The notes below the pieces were generated by a model that worked only from the letters and a program-made list of their open reading frames with translations, was not told the origin of the DNA and did no database searches. From positions 2,769,313 through 2,833,312 of the forward strand of contig OX422186.1 in NCBI GenBank assembly GCA_949130485.1: DNA of 64,000 nucleotides. Direction: 5' to 3'. The DNA comes from Agelas oroides. Taxonomy: Eukaryota > Porifera > Demospongiae > Agelasida > Agelasidae. The position numbers were made by a program, and so were the translations under genes. Below, one piece after another: positions 44,418-57,849 of the stretch. The first letter of the stretch is position 1, and each line of letters begins with the position of its first letter.

Positions 44418-45429
44418 GGTAATTGTAATGAGTAGTAATTGACGATTCAGGCTCAATTAATTGTAATCAATATAACAGTACCAGAATTCAATTACTACAA
44501 CCCTGTTGTGCACTTGAATTGCAGTACTGATATAATTTCAATGAAATACACTCTACTGCCCAAAATTACTCAGTTACCTATTCAGCTGTCTACTACCAAC
44601 CTTCTACTCTGTGCTGTGTCTATGTTTGAGTTAAAAGGTCATGCTCCTCATTCTGCACATCTCTTAGTCAACTTCTGTTTAAACTGTTATACTACTGAAA
44701 AGTATGTTCCACTGATTGGAACTTACTGTAGTGGCACTATGAACCGATCTCACAATAATTAATGTTACTGTTTAGTTCTCTTTCAACACTGAAGGTACAC
44801 AGTTAGCATTTCATTGACTTCTGTAAGTGGTATCGATACAGACAGGTTTGTGGCTGATAAGTCTTGTAGTTGATTCAATTATCCCCACTTGTTGGTGACC
44901 TAATGCAAGTCACTACGAGATTTTAGAAACCCGAGTACAAGGGGCGAGAGTTGCATAATGGCTTAGACCGAGTTGTAATGCACCTATCAATGTTATACCC
45001 CACTACCCCCCTATATAAGGGACAGATGGTGGGGATTATATGGGGATTTGACTGAAGAGGGTGCCCCTATAGTTGGGAATTTGATAACCTCTGAGGCCAG
45101 TAATCTCCCACCTTCTTTGAGGAGATTTGATCCCAGGGTCTGCCCCGCTGTAGGGGCAATTGACATTTTAATTAGTCAAATCCTCACCTTGCCATACTAT
45201 GGCCTGGTAGGTGGTGGGACGTAACACTGAAAGATGCATAAAGAGATAGCGAGAGGATGGACATATGGAAGGATGTGATATCTCCAAGTATTTTGGGTAC
45301 TTAGTGAAAACCGACACCCGAGTGGCTTTGTCTGCCTCAATTTTGTGGGTCCATTTGCTCCAGAACGCTTCAAAGTAACACCCAGAAACAGATGAACTCT
45401 TTTTACACGCATCCGATAGAAGTTGCGAT
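44418..45429. other. Stretch without recognisable gene
   Basis: Open frames are present, including 44439-44762 (plus), without recognisable motif. Repeated TAATTGTAAT-type AT-rich motifs occur near 44380-44470. Confidence 0.35.
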
Positions 45430-45447
45430 CCCAGGTTTTGCAGCAGT

Positions 45448-45640
45448 ATGAGTGAGCGGACATCTGAAAGTCGCGAAGAATTGGACGAGACTGCTACAGG
45501 CTTCGCAGCAGTACACAGGCTAAAAATCTCTCAACTTTGGTGCCCGAGAAAGAGAACATTTGTGAAGATGCTATGAAAGAAGTGAGTAAAATGGCCCGTG
45601 GTATGTCTGTTCAAGGAGCATCACACTTCACTGTAAACTT
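45448..45640 (+). pseudogene. Possible 5' exon of an unidentified gene
   Basis: An ATG at 45448 opens MSERTSESREELDETATGFA and AVHRLKISQL; after a single frame change near 45540 the reading continues VPEKENICEDAMKEVSKMAR. The two parts look like one acidic, helical protein start, but no family is recognised. Confidence 0.25.
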
Positions 45641-45720
45641 AACATCAAGAGTTATAACTTTCATAATGTTTTTGTATATGTTCAACTGTCAACACTGTAT
45701 GTACACACATTGCTTTTTAC

Positions 45721-46185
45721 TAGCCTTGTTCCCAGGCCCTCCCCCCTCGTTTTTTGTTAATTGCTTTGCATTCAGTATAATACGTACATGGAAGTGGAAG
45801 AGCGGCGAAAAACGGGGAAGGGCTGAGAACACTTATCACGTGAATGACATCTGGTGGACGCGAGGTGGACGTAGGGGGGAGGGGCCCACGTTCAAATAAT
45901 TTACTAGACTTCACCATCAAGTGCTCCAACGATAGCCAGGACCCCAGACGTTCATGAGATCGACAGTACTCGACTCCACCAGTAAGAAACTCGCTCTATG
46001 GTTTATTGCACACGAATTTGTAGATGGGCACGGCCCCCCCTACGTCCACCTCACGTCCACCAGACGTCATTGACGTGATAGGTGTTCCCAGACCTTCCCC
46101 GTTTTTCACCGTTCTTCCGCTTCCATGTATTATACTGAACGCAAACTGCAGAACAAAAAACAGGGGAGGCCTGGGAACGAGGCTA
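45721..46185. mobile_element. 465-bp TAGCCTTG-type inverted-repeat element
   Basis: It starts TAGCCTTGTTCCCAGGCCCT and ends GGCCTGGGAACGAGGCTA; the flanks GCTTTTTAC and GCTTTTAC(T) are a 9-bp duplication with one T lost. The arms contain TTCAGTATAATACGTACATG-type sequence and inner inverted GGTGGACGTAGGGGGG blocks. No coding frame. Confidence 0.8.
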
Positions 46186-46582
46186 GCTTTTACTTGGTCT
46201 CCTTGTAAATTTCTAAAAGAAACCACACAGTAAGAAGGAAACACTAGGTATGCAATTAGCGGTAAAGGAAATATGTACAGTTACAATTGTTTTCTTGCTA
46301 ATTAAAGTAGTAGGTGTCGAAGTTTATGATTAGTAACCTGGCACGTTAGACACCTGCTACTGGGAATTATGGGATTTAGTTACCTCATCACATCAAATGG
46401 CATACCTGGTCTAAGTGGTACATATTGAACTATGACCAACGAACTAGTCTTGTGTTCAAAGTAAGTTGAGTATCATCTTCAAAGTTGTTCATGTGTCAAA
46501 CTTAGTAACTGCTACTTTTTTTTACTCTCAGATTAGATAATAGCAAGTGCTACAATGTTGAGAGTCTCTGTGTATATATAAG

Positions 46583-46716
46583 TATCACCATAGTACAAAG
46601 CTATACTGGAAAATATCATGAGTTTGTTTCCGTCTGTATTGTTACGAGTGCGTAACAATGCCAATGGCAACAAACAAGTGATATTTTTTCCGGTATAGCT
46701 TTGTACTATGGTGATA
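46583..46716. mobile_element. 134-bp mariner-like foldback element
   Basis: TATCACCATAGTACAAAGCT and its inverse AGCTTTGTACTATGGTGATA lie at the ends, with flanking TA dinucleotides. The inner arms include CTGGAAAATATCA and TGATATTTTTTCCGG. Confidence 0.75.
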
Positions 46717-46989
46717 ATGATTTTATCATATGAACGGTTTCATTGCACTTCAGACGCAGCGCACGTGCCTTGCAGTACCTGATACAGATTCTCGCTTGAA
46801 TGGTAGTACCGATACGGATTCTCGGGTGACTTGTAGTAAAAGTACGGCTTATTATAAACTGCATGTAGCTGCAAGGCTTTCCCATTGACTCCCATACATC
46901 CGCATGAGTTAGACGTATGATAAGATTGGGTTTACATTCATTAATATGGGCAATATTAGTAAACTCATGAACATCAAGCTGTATTGTCA

Positions 46990-49900
46990 ATCAGTTGAAT
47001 GTGAAGGCTGATTACTCTTGATAATGCACACCCACTGCAAGACAGCTAGTGTAAAGTGCAGTTATGCCACAGTTTTTTGTTCATGGTAAAGAGTAGAGAC
47101 CTTATCATCTTGTTGGTGATTTAGATACAGAGCCTTTAAGTGGATAACAAATGATAACAGTATGCTACCAAGAGGCCCAAACAGAGCCATGTCAGCAAAT
47201 GCATGAGAACACCTATATTTTCAGCATACATGGTGACACATTTTTGAGTTCTGTTTAGTAAGGGCTGTGCTAGGCAGACAAGTCAGGCTGATCAGGTTGT
47301 TCTTGCGGCATGTTTCCTTCAAATGTACCAGTACCATAATATGCAAAAAGTACCGTACACTGCCCAGTCACAAGAGACTCATGAGAATTGAACATGACTT
47401 ACTGTAGTGTCCTGAGAGACTTTGATGTCTTGATCAGTTTGGTAAGGGGCTCAATGCTGGCATCAGTATAATGGTTACAATTGAGGCTGAATGGAAGAGG
47501 ATATGAACATGGTTACAGTCCCATTGCTAAAGCATGTCACTGTGCTACATATATACAGCAAAACTGCACACAAAAATGCAACAGGATTCTATGCAGGTAT
47601 GCTTCTTGTTATTGTCATGTAATATATTGTATAGCAGTTTGTGGGAAGCAGCTGCTCCAAACCAAAATGATTAGTTCCTGAAATTAAACTACATTCATGT
47701 TTCACACACACTTACATGGGCATGTGAAACGTGCAAATACAGGTGCTACAGTGTTTTGTGTACCAGTTTTACTTGTATGGCACACAGGAAAGATGAACAC
47801 ATGGTTGCCTCAATGACAGATGGTAGGCTTAGTAAATGGATACTTCTAGCCTTCTTATATGTTGAGTATCCAAAAGCTGCACTGTACACTCGTACTGCAC
47901 AGACCATCATGTACTGCCAGACTTGGCTCCAGAACCAGACCACAAAGAGCACTATAGTCTAACTGGTGACATAAAAGTAGATATTGAAACTTTCACGAAC
48001 TTTATATTGGCCGCTAGATGTGTTAACTACTGATTCCTACCATTTGGTTTGTAGAGGTAGTACTCTGCCATTACTCTGTATTGCTTATTGGAATGAGACT
48101 GACTCAGTCTCCCATTAGTGTGGAGTTATGCAAATTCAGTGATGGTGCAGACAATGTAGTTCAAGTATTTTATCTATTTGAAACATATGATTTACTCTGA
48201 TCAACTGCATCACTGTCTTCGAACCGGGATACTGGCTGTTGAGGGTTTTGGACTATGAAATGCTGACTCATGACTTCCACACTGATTCCTGAGATGTAGC
48301 CTTTCCCAACCACTATTACATCCGACCACATGCAAGCCAAGAACACCGATGCACAAAGAGGCAATCAAGCTTCTTAATGGTGGACCAAGCCACACCCACT
48401 CACCCTATAAGATCAACAGACAGTTCGACACCATGCAAGTCAATGTCCAGCCCAACCATGGTGCACATAAAGGGACCGAATGGAGGATGGAGACTGGAGA
48501 GAGCTATCGAGACTCACCATTACCAACTCTGCCACTGAACTGTACACTTAGCGTATATGTAGCGCCTGTATAGTGTACGTATGCTTGACATCACATGCTT
48601 TGTTGTACCAGTATATTATATAGCACCAGATGAGGCCCAATCAGGCCAAAACCTCGGTCATGCATTAGTGAAATGAAGAATTTGTGTTTTGAATCTTTGC
48701 TACAAGTTGTACACACCTGCAGTGGGCTTGATAAAGTGTGCGTGGAGCAAGATGATGTACAAATCAAAAGCACAACAAAGCTAGCTGATGCTGAGTGGCC
48801 AATGATGTTGAATGGTCTCACAGACTGTGGCAGAGCTTCCTCTCAACTGCCTCCAGTAACAGCTACACATGGCAGACAGCAAAAGCAGTCATACCTTGGA
48901 GGTGATTAGGCAAGGGTACTGTCCGAGCATGGCACTCATTCAAGCTCATCCCCACACTGGCATGTATCAATTTTAATTAGCACTGGCATGTATCAATTTA
49001 GCAAAAGCTGTTGTAATGTTGGTGTGGAGAAACAACAATGTAACTAAACCCATGAAACAGTACATGATGGTAGGAATTAATGCACTTTATGCCTTGGACA
49101 TTGTTACAAATTGCTGTGTTATGCCGCGGATTGCATATTCATTGCCCATACTTATTTTGTGAGAAAATTTCGGTAAGAGCTTAGGCACAAGTGTAAATGT
49201 AGGTAATACTGTTCCTCGTGGGCAAGTACACATACGTATAAGCTTACTGCCCTCACTGGCACCATACTGTGAACGTATCTGGAATTTAGGTGTGGCCTCA
49301 TGTTATAGTCCATGTGTAGTGCTGTGAGTGCTTGTATTGGCATCCATATAACAGGTGTACAAACAAGGATGTGGGATCAAAGTGCATATATGTACATGCA
49401 TCAAATTTCTGAGCTTGACCGAACTATGTACTGCCATAAATTTTATATATGGAACAATGCCCTCCAAGATGCCTACATAGCAAGATTAGCAGCCTCACAC
49501 TAAGATGCCTGGCAATAACCAGATGCCACATGTAATTCACCCTGCAATTGTGACCACCATTCATTAGAATCTCTGTAGAGTCGTTTCCATGTGAGTATGC
49601 AGGCTGCTTTACCATTACAAGTACATGTACATATGCAGCAAATTGTTCTAATGTTAATCCAGGATAACCTGGTGATGGCAGCTTTTCATATATGAACAAA
49701 GTGAATATGAAACTGTTGCCAGTAGCAAGAAGTCACATGATGTTCAAGCAGACCATGAGAAGGACCAGTTGCTAGGTACAGACAATGACTGGCTGAAGTT
49801 TGTCATAACATGACATTGGCACATACATGTGTAACACGGTGGCACATTTGAATTGCCACACGGTGTAGCAACATGTCACAAGTGAGGTCCTAGAATTCTT

Positions 49901-50374
49901 GACAACACGTACCATCAATTAATTTATTAATGCAAAAATAATCTGTATCAGCTACTGAAGACCTATATGTTGTATTTACATTAGCAAGAACAAGTAAACT
50001 ACATGTAAACATTGATCACTCTAAATGTGGAAGGGAACAAATGTCGCCAAATATTGGCCATGGTTTGGTGAGGATGCAATGCAGGAGACAAGATCAACAG
50101 AAAAGCACACATTTGCAAGCTTTTCTACCAGGTCTGCTTCCTTCTAGTATCCTGCATACCAACTGTATACACTTGGGGCAACAATTGATAGTGAGCAGGG
50201 TGGAAAATCCCGTTTTGCCAAAGAACTAGAATTTGGTAGTGTAAAGTGTGGGAGTACCAACACCAGCTAGCACATCTTTGTTCCTATGGGTGTGGGAGTT
50301 TCTGCTCATGAATTTAGGTGTGGAGCTGAAAACTGTTTCACTTGTGTCTTTGTTACTGTACCTGACAAGTCTCC
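46990..50374. other. Stretch without recognisable gene
   Basis: Many short open frames, none with a domain; AT-rich. TGGCATGTATCAATTT is duplicated near 48960-49000. No RNA gene was recognised. Confidence 0.4.
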
Positions 50375-51385
50375 ATGCTATTATAGCTATGCTAAGTGGG
50401 GGTGGGATTTACAGAAGTTTCTGGTTTGGTTGCTTTACATGGGCTGTATTCCTGTTTCCTGAAACACAGCTTTAGATTTCAGTGGTAGTGTTTCCATAAG
50501 TCAAGGATATAATTCACAACTAGCAAAAGCACAAAGTTAAATTATATCGACAAACTGCAAGAGTGGCAACAGCAAACTTGTACACAACAGCCTTTGTTTA
50601 CTGTAAAGTACAGTGAACAATAGTAACAAGTATCTCTGCATACTTCTGTATCAGTAATTTATTCGAGGCTGCCTTTAATCCCCTCATTCCTACTGACACA
50701 ACTGGTGAGCATGTCTCAAGTAATCTCCCAATAATTCGCCAACCTTCAAAATAAGCCCACCGCCCTTGTTGGAGAAAAGTTAGTGTATGGGGCCATTATT
50801 GTTGTTGAACGTAACAGCTAACTTTCACTGGTATTTATGTATTTGCATTTACCAGTAAGCTATCAGCACAAGACATGAAGACCAACATGGTCTAGCTGGT
50901 GGCCTAGTAGTTAAGTACGGTGGGTGCGATTATGTGGTACGAAATACCTAAACATTCAAAATAAGGCCATAATGACAAAATTCATAGTTTCTGGTCACAT
51001 ATTAATCTATGTGGGCGAGCAGTATTTTTGCATTTAATCTTCATTATTCAGCTAGCAGGGACACCCCTGAAAACAGGTAACTACTTTGAGAGTGTATATG
51101 TGTTGTTTTCAGTGCCATGTTGCAATTCTGAACTGTTCCATCACAAAGTTCAGTAAGTGCCAAATGCAGCAACATTCTCTAATGTTCCCACTAGCTTGCA
51201 TGGCTTAAAATGAGCTCGATTGTTTACTTGCCACAATCATGTAATGGCTACTCTCTGAAGGTCATGATAAACTCAAAAGGGCAGCTGCTAGTGGATGGAA
51301 CTTCAACACTACAATCACGAACTCTGGTATATAAATCTACACGAGAGCAAGATTCTTCTACCATCATGATTAATGAAATAATGCA
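50375..51385 (+). repeat. Repeat pair, copy C
   Basis: About 1 kb matches 56972-57849 plus 60740-60826 (for example TTTCTGGTTTGGTTGC, AGTGTTTCCA.AAGTCAAGG, CAACTGGTGAGCATGTCTCA with variants, GGATGGAACTTCAACACTAC). Copy C is uninterrupted across GCTGCTAGTGGATGG and thus marks the insertion site of 57850-60739. Confidence 0.85.
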
Positions 51386-51518
51386 CAAACCAGTATCCAT
51401 GCTTGATGATACTGCAAGGTTTCTGGCTGCAGAGGGCATGCACAATGACCTTTGCACTCTATTAAGAAAGTTGGAAGTGGCAGGCTATTTAGACGCAGGC
51501 AGTGATCAGAAACTATGA
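51210..51518 (+). CDS. Unidentified 102-residue open frame
   Basis: The frame reads MSSIVYLPQSCNGYSLKVMI, then TSTLQSRTLVYKSTREQDSS and DDTARFLAAEGMHNDLCTLL to a stop at 51518. Part of it lies in the repeat pair C/D, and the frame is not kept in copy D. No domain or signal sequence is recognised. Confidence 0.2.
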   Translation: MSSIVYLPQSCNGYSLKVMINSKGQLLVDGTSTLQSRTLVYKSTREQDSSTIMINEIMHKPVSMLDDTARFLAAEGMHNDLCTLLRKLEVAGYLDAGSDQKL

Positions 51519-51665
51519 ATTTTGTTACTATGGCCTAAGCCCACCCCAACTGGCTTCTCACACAAGTGTATTATTTATTGTACTACAAAGGTTGTCCCAA
51601 TATTACACCATGTACGTCATATTGAGAAAACAGTCTAACATTGCATGTGCATTATATGTGGCAGT

Positions 51666-51909
51666 CCCGGATAGAAATCAAATATTATTCCGTCGCGTAT
51701 TTCGAGCGCATCACCAAGTTTGACGCGCTATAGCGCTGAGCTTCCGCTAAGGGCGGGGCTCATACGCGCTATGTAAATGCATGAATATCTGATTTGTCTA
51801 CGAAGCACGTATGAGCTCCGCCCTTAGCGGAAGCTCAGCACTACAGCGCGTCAAACTTGGTGATGCGCTCGAAATACGCGACGGAATAATATTCGATTTC
51901 TATTCGGGA
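51666..51909. mobile_element. 244-bp foldback element
   Basis: Arms of about 105 bp, starting TCCCGGATAGAAATCAAATA and TCCCGAATAGAAATCGAATA on the reverse strand, are nearly perfect inverted repeats separated by about 40 bp. They contain GCGCATCACCAAGTTTGACG. No clear target duplication. Confidence 0.8.
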
Positions 51910-52784
51910 CTGCAACATATAGGGTCAGTTTACACAAAAGATGTACCATGGTGTCACCAAAGAACACCAATGGGTAGAGCACCTTACAAGTAGGCTAAAG
52001 AGGGGGGTGGGCACTATTCATGTTTTTCCTCATTTGGCCATGAAAGAGCATCCATGTATGTTCACAGCCACTCAATTTCCTTAAATCCATCACTCTGCTG
52101 GAGTCAACAGCAGAATCATTGGTAACATACAACAGAGCTGCCAGCCTTCGAAGCTCAAGTCCTGATGGCACACAAGACTTGACTGGCTGAATGGCAACAT
52201 GTCATGAGCCACTGTAAGCATGGTAGCCTGGCTGCATTATGTAGCTACTTCTGTCTATGCAAAGCCACCTTGTAACAACGATCGAAACAGAGGTTTTTCT
52301 ACCTCAGATATACACAGCGCTTGAACCTGTGATTCTCAAAACTTCACTGGTGAGTGTACTCCAATAGCCATGTGCAGCTCGCTCAGTGGGGCTTCTTTAG
52401 GTAAACATTTACCCTATGCATAAAATTTGGTCAAACGTAAGGGGTGGGCCCTCTTTCAAGGGAAGGTGTACTTTTACGAGACTAATACCTCATTAGTATA
52501 GAAATGATTTGCAAATAGTTATGGAGGTATGATCACAGTGGATCACTTCAGTATTTGAATATCTTTGCACTCCTGCAGGGCTGCACTGAGAGTAGCATAG
52601 CCTAAATCTCCTATGTTATTGCGATAAAGGCTGTGGAAAGAAGCATAATCATACTCAGTGACTATTACATTCTCAGTATAATGTACTGAATGGGGAAAGA
52701 AACCACACATATTGTTGTTTCTATTCTACTCCATTCCTGAGCTTCCACCTATCATTACTGATGTATGATGAGCAATACTGGCAT

Positions 52785-53655
52785 TGCAGAGGAGGTTGGA
52801 AGTTAGCAATTAGTGATGCATGTGAATAGCAATTAGTGCTACATGTGAATAGCAATTAGTGCTACATGAATGACAATATCATATGGGCTGCCATAGAGGC
52901 CCACAGTAGGCCTCCGCACATTATTCGGGAATTTCTTTGGGAATAATAGGTGCGCTTATAAAATAAGAATAATTCGGGAATAATGGGGTTAAATTTGCCC
53001 AATCAAGGTTCAAAGTTTGAACTAACGGCCACGTGCAGACAAACCTGGCTGAGCTGAGCATAGTGAGCAATGGAAGGGCACGAATCGCACGATAGCATGG
53101 ACGCCAGATGGTTCAATATAACAAATGTGGACTTCAATATTTGCATACTTTGTGTACTATTAATTGTGTTCTTGTATGAAAAAGTTTCAGAAAGAAAAGA
53201 ATAATAATAGGGGATTATTTGGGGAATTAGAGAATAGAATAATGGGAAGAAAAAAAGGAATAATGTGCTGAGGCCTAGTGCTACATGATTGACAATATCA
53301 TATGGGCTGCCATAGAGGCCCACAGTAAATGGTGAAATCAGCCCCTGTTGGAAACACTCAGTGGATACTATCAGGTGAGCCACTATGACATTTTATCATA
53401 TGCAGAATTGTCCGTTGGGAATTTCCAACGAACCACTCAAATGCTTAACATAAAAGGAAGAACTATAGCACACAATCCAGAGCTCACCTGGCAATATCAT
53501 GCACTGAGTGTCTTTCATTCGGAACAAGGGCTGTTTGTGTAAGGTGATTTCACTGTTCACTGTGGGCAGCCTGTATGATTATGTCATTCATGTAGCACTA
53601 ATTGCTACCCACTGTATCACTAATTACTAGCTTCCAACCTCCTGACTGGCATTTG
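52785..53655. repeat. Outer inverted repeat with 23-bp tandem units
   Basis: GAGGTTGGAAGTTAGCAATT at about 52790 is inverted as AATTACTAGCTTCCAACCTC near 53624. The left arm contains three 23-bp units AGCAATTAGTGCTACATG plus five bases. The interior holds the element 52909-53275 and a duplicated 50-bp unit. Confidence 0.6.
52909..53275. mobile_element. Small inverted-repeat element at a TA between two 50-bp direct repeats
   Basis: Ends GGCCTCCGCACATTATTC and GAATAATGTGCTGAGGCC (inverse, one mismatch and a small indel) are each bordered by TA. Outside lie near-identical copies of a unit beginning GTGCTACATGAATGACAATA and ending AGAGGCCCACAG (52859-52906 and 53278-53325). Confidence 0.65.
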
Positions 53656-55665
53656 GTATCAAGTTATTTGGTCTTGACATTGCTCATACACAGCCGTGTG
53701 TTGTGAACATCAACTTCAACTGTTGTAAGTAAATATGTCATCTTCTCTATGCGTAAACTTATATAGTGATCACTGAATAGCAGAAATGCATTCTTGATGT
53801 GCTGGAAGTTGACATCAAACTTTTATAAACACTTAACCCTAACTATCCCTGTAATGTAGTAACTAACCATGATATTGCTGTCATGGCAGCTACTAAGAAA
53901 CCACACCAGCAGATTTTGTTCATGTAGGCCATGAAAGGGATTAGTTACCTATTAGCGCTAATTAGTACAGGGTTCTCGCTAAAAATTTACTTTGCACGAT
54001 TCAATAAGTAGATCTGATACTGTTTACACACCACTAAACTGTAAAGTGGAAAGCCAGGTCAGCAACAACTGTGGGCAGGGTTTAAGGTGAACCAAATGGT
54101 GCTATTATTATTACCATATCTAACTGGTACTGTAATTGGTGCAAAACCATCTGCTAAAAGCTCAGTGAGATGTCTGTGTCAGTAGACTAACCACTGATTG
54201 CAGTTATGTGGCTGAAGTTTATAGCTACCAGAGCTTACAAACCAACTACTACATAACACTATGTTGTTGTAACATGTCACCTTTGAGGGCTAGCCTAGCA
54301 TTCTTGACTATATGTTGACCTTGCAAAATGTGAACCAAAAAGCTGTGCACATGAATATAATTATGCGGTAAACTTCTTTACAGGATGATGGGAAGCCTAG
54401 TATTCCTGACTACACAAGCCATAACAGTAGAGGAATGTAACCCGACAAAACACCCAACACTAAAACACACAATTGATGGCTACGAATGTGAAAGAAAAAT
54501 ATCCACAATTGCGACCCATTACCTAGAAGACAAGTTATACTGGGCACCAAGTACATTAAAACTAGTTACATAAGCCCCCTGTATGGAGGTATGAATACCA
54601 TTAGCTCCTTAATGAGCATTGTACACAACACAAGCACACCAAATACTATATTTCCAAATACATAGACAATACAAATCGAACAAGTAATCTCGCTTGCTAG
54701 CTACAGTCAGGGCTACAGCTACAGGTTGCTGACCCAAGACCTGCCAGGGAACAAGCAGAGTTTACATTGATGATTGACTATGATCAGTAGAATCCAAATG
54801 GAACAATGGCACCGTTGTGTCTACTCCCAAAACCAGCTAGCTAGCTAGCTATAGCTAATCATCCTCATCCCAATGACATCCGTGCTTGACCATCAGTAAA
54901 CAGGCAGTGATTCAGGTTGGTTGGTGTCTGTGTTCGGTCAGTAGCAGTGCCAAACCTTGACAGTGGATGACGGTGGGTTCATCTGTAAGCAGAAGTCAAT
55001 GCTAGTGTGGCTTGTCTTGTCAGTGCCATGGCATGATGGTGTCAAGGCACTTTGCTCGCTGGCTGTGGCCTGTGGCCACAATCAGTACATTCCCAATGAT
55101 GCTTCAATTTTTATAGTTGTAGTTGCTGCACACTTGATGGCTATGTAGCTTGTGGTAGCTAGCTCACTTGCTCAATCAATTTGCCAGCTTTATGTAGCTG
55201 TGCACATAGCTACAACTCTTTGGTATATGCGTACTTACTTCAACAGTAAAACATTACTAAAGAAGACTGTTTACTGTGTGTATGAAATGTATTTATAGCT
55301 AAATTACATGGCTAAGAGTGCAATTAGCTCCATCTTGCTCAATTCCAAACCAATTAGTGGACAGGTAGCTAAGTCACAAGTTAGTTGTAACTCGGTGAGC
55401 GGAGTATATTTTGACTATCTCACACCTCTACCCTACTCACTGAATTACAACTAACCTGGCCATAATGTATCGCAATGTAGGCAATAGCACATTATGCTCG
55501 AATAGTAGCATCAGAAATAAGCCTATTCCCATTGTTCAAGAAAAGGCATTGAATAGGTCATATTGTTGTAATGGGTGCCTTTAACAAGGACACACTAGGC
55601 CTAGAACATATCATACCTTGAGCATGTAGGAATTGCTCAGAAATAAAATGATGGCCAAATTATAA
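53656..55665. other. Stretch without recognisable gene
   Basis: AT-rich; nothing recognised on either strand apart from a CTAGCTAGCTAGC run near 54835-54850. Confidence 0.45.
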
Positions 55666-56515
55666 GGGGATGCTGTAAAACGCGGAATACAGAATAACGG
55701 AATAGTGGAATAACGGAATAACTTTGATTGACCGGAAATGAAATTGCTTTGTAATTACCGACATCGCACGTGTTGAACTGCCATCTGGTGAGATAGCCCT
55801 GCCAATGCTAGCACTACTGTCTGTATTCTGGAGTTGTAAAGGGACTACAAATGCTAAAAACTTTGGTGAAAACCTCGACTGTTGCCCTAAAGCTAGGCCT
55901 GCCGCTAAAATTAGTGCCGTGCTATCCAGTAAGAAAAGGGGACGAGCAGAAGTGGATCATAGTTGTTGATATGAAAACTAGGCACTGATGGGAAGGACAA
56001 TAGGATTGCAAGAGGGCTAAAGCCAGTAAACGCGCAGCCTGAGAAACCGCTGCATGTATCCCACGCTCAGATCGCCGTCGGGCCAGCCACGGTGGCAAAG
56101 CTCTCTTCCACTCACTTGCAGCCCATGCATGCTAGATGCACGAATATTGAGAGTGACAAAACGACTTCCATTCATAAAGTGAGGCTCACGGAGGCAGTTT
56201 CAAGCCTTGGGAACGGACCCAGCTTTGTAAGTCAAACTACAATATTAATATGCGAAATCTTTTTAGTGTAGTCTGCCTACAGCCCTTCTTAGCTCATACA
56301 AGGCTTTGTAACCATCGAGGTCTCCCACAAGGCTTACCCGGTGTTTGTAGCTCCTCTGCAACTTCAGATACAAAGAGCGGTAGCAGAGCTACCTCGCTGG
56401 ATGGCAGTTCCACGTGCAATGTCGGCAATTTTCATTTCCGGTCAATCAAAGTTATTCCGTTATTCCGCTATTCTGCTATTCCGTTATTCCATATTCCGCG
56501 TTTTACAGTGTCCCC
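55666..56515. mobile_element. 850-bp element with long terminal inverted repeats
   Basis: Ends GGGGATGCTGTAAAACGCGG and CCGCGTTTTACAGTGTCCCC. Inverted similarity extends about 150 bp and includes AGTTATTCCGTTATTCC-type runs, TTTGATTGACCGGAAATGAA and a segment near GAACTGCCATC. Flanks ATTATAA and ATTAAAA may be a diverged target duplication. The inside (55900-56300) has no recognised domain. Confidence 0.7.
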
Positions 56516-57849
56516 ATTAAAAGTGCACAAATGACACACTCGAAATGTCTGCATTAGATAAGTCAAAAGCTTCTATGAGCCATATCAATCGTTATCAAGT
56601 GCTTTCATAAGCAACAGCACTGTTACCTCCCTGCAGAGCATTGCTAACCTACCAGACCAGCAAGTCGCTAACGTTGGCAAATCGTTCATCTTCTGACTTC
56701 CTTTGGCCCGGCTAGCACAATAACGGGTAAAGCTATCACAGTACTTCAAATGCGAAGAAGCACCATGTATTACTGGTATTGCACTTGCCACTTATTGTTC
56801 TCAGAGAACTCAAACTGTTTCTCAAGCACCTCCCTGCTAATACTTGCTGCTATACACCATTTTTTCCCACGATATTCATAGTCACCGGAAGTTCACCTGA
56901 GCACGTGTAGCTCTTGAGATCATTTTGAAATGACGAGGACTGTTCGTTGTCTGTGAACAACCTTTATGCAGAGGTTTACAGAGGTTTCTGGTTTGGTTGC
57001 ATTACTTGGGCTGTATTCATGTTTCCTGGAACACAGCTTTCGATTTCAGTGGTAGTGTTTCCAGAAGTCAAGGATATAATTCACAACTAGCAAAAGCACA
57101 AAGTTAAATTATATCGACAAACTGCAAGAGTGGCAACAGCAAACTTGTACACAGCAGTCTTTGCTTACTGTAAAGTACAGTGAACAACAGTAATATGTAT
57201 CTCTGCATACTTCTGTATCATTAGTAATTTATTTGAGGCTGCGTTTAATCCACCCATTCCTACTGACTAAACTGGTGAGCATGTCTCACGTAATCTCCCA
57301 ATAATTAGCCAACATTCAAAAGAAGCACACTGTCCTTGTTGGAGAAAAGTTAGTGTATGGGGCCATTATTGTCTTGCCAACTTAACAGCTAACTTTCACC
57401 AGCATTTATGTATTTGCGTTTACCAGTAAGCTATCAACACAAGACATAAAGACCAACATCGTCTAGCAAGTGGCCTAATGGTTAAGTATGGTGGGCGGCT
57501 TATGTGGTACGAAATATCTAAATAAGGCCCTAGGAACAAAAATTTATAGCTTCTGGTCATATATTAATCTATGTGGGCGGAAGTATTTTTGAATTTAATT
57601 AGTTAATAGGAACACCCCCATTACATTGAAAACAGGCAACTACTTTGAGAGTGTATATGTGTCGTTTTCAGTGGCATATTGCAATTCTGAACTGCTAGAT
57701 CATGAAATTCAAATAAGTTAAAGTGCCAAATGTAGCAACATTCCCTAATGTTTCCACTAGCTTGCATGGAGTCCGATTGCTTACTTGCCACAATCATGTA
57801 ATGGCTACTCTCTGAAGGTCATGACAAACTCAAAATGGCAGCTGCTAGT

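Noticed and set aside
50880-50950. tRNA-like box A sequence (GGTGGCCTAGTAGTTAAGTA), also near 57465
   Set aside because: No box B or cloverleaf follows in either repeat copy.
52859-53325. A 48-bp target-site duplication made by a new transposition mechanism
   Set aside because: A TA-specific insertion at the junction of a pre-existing tandem duplication explains the arrangement; kept as a question only.
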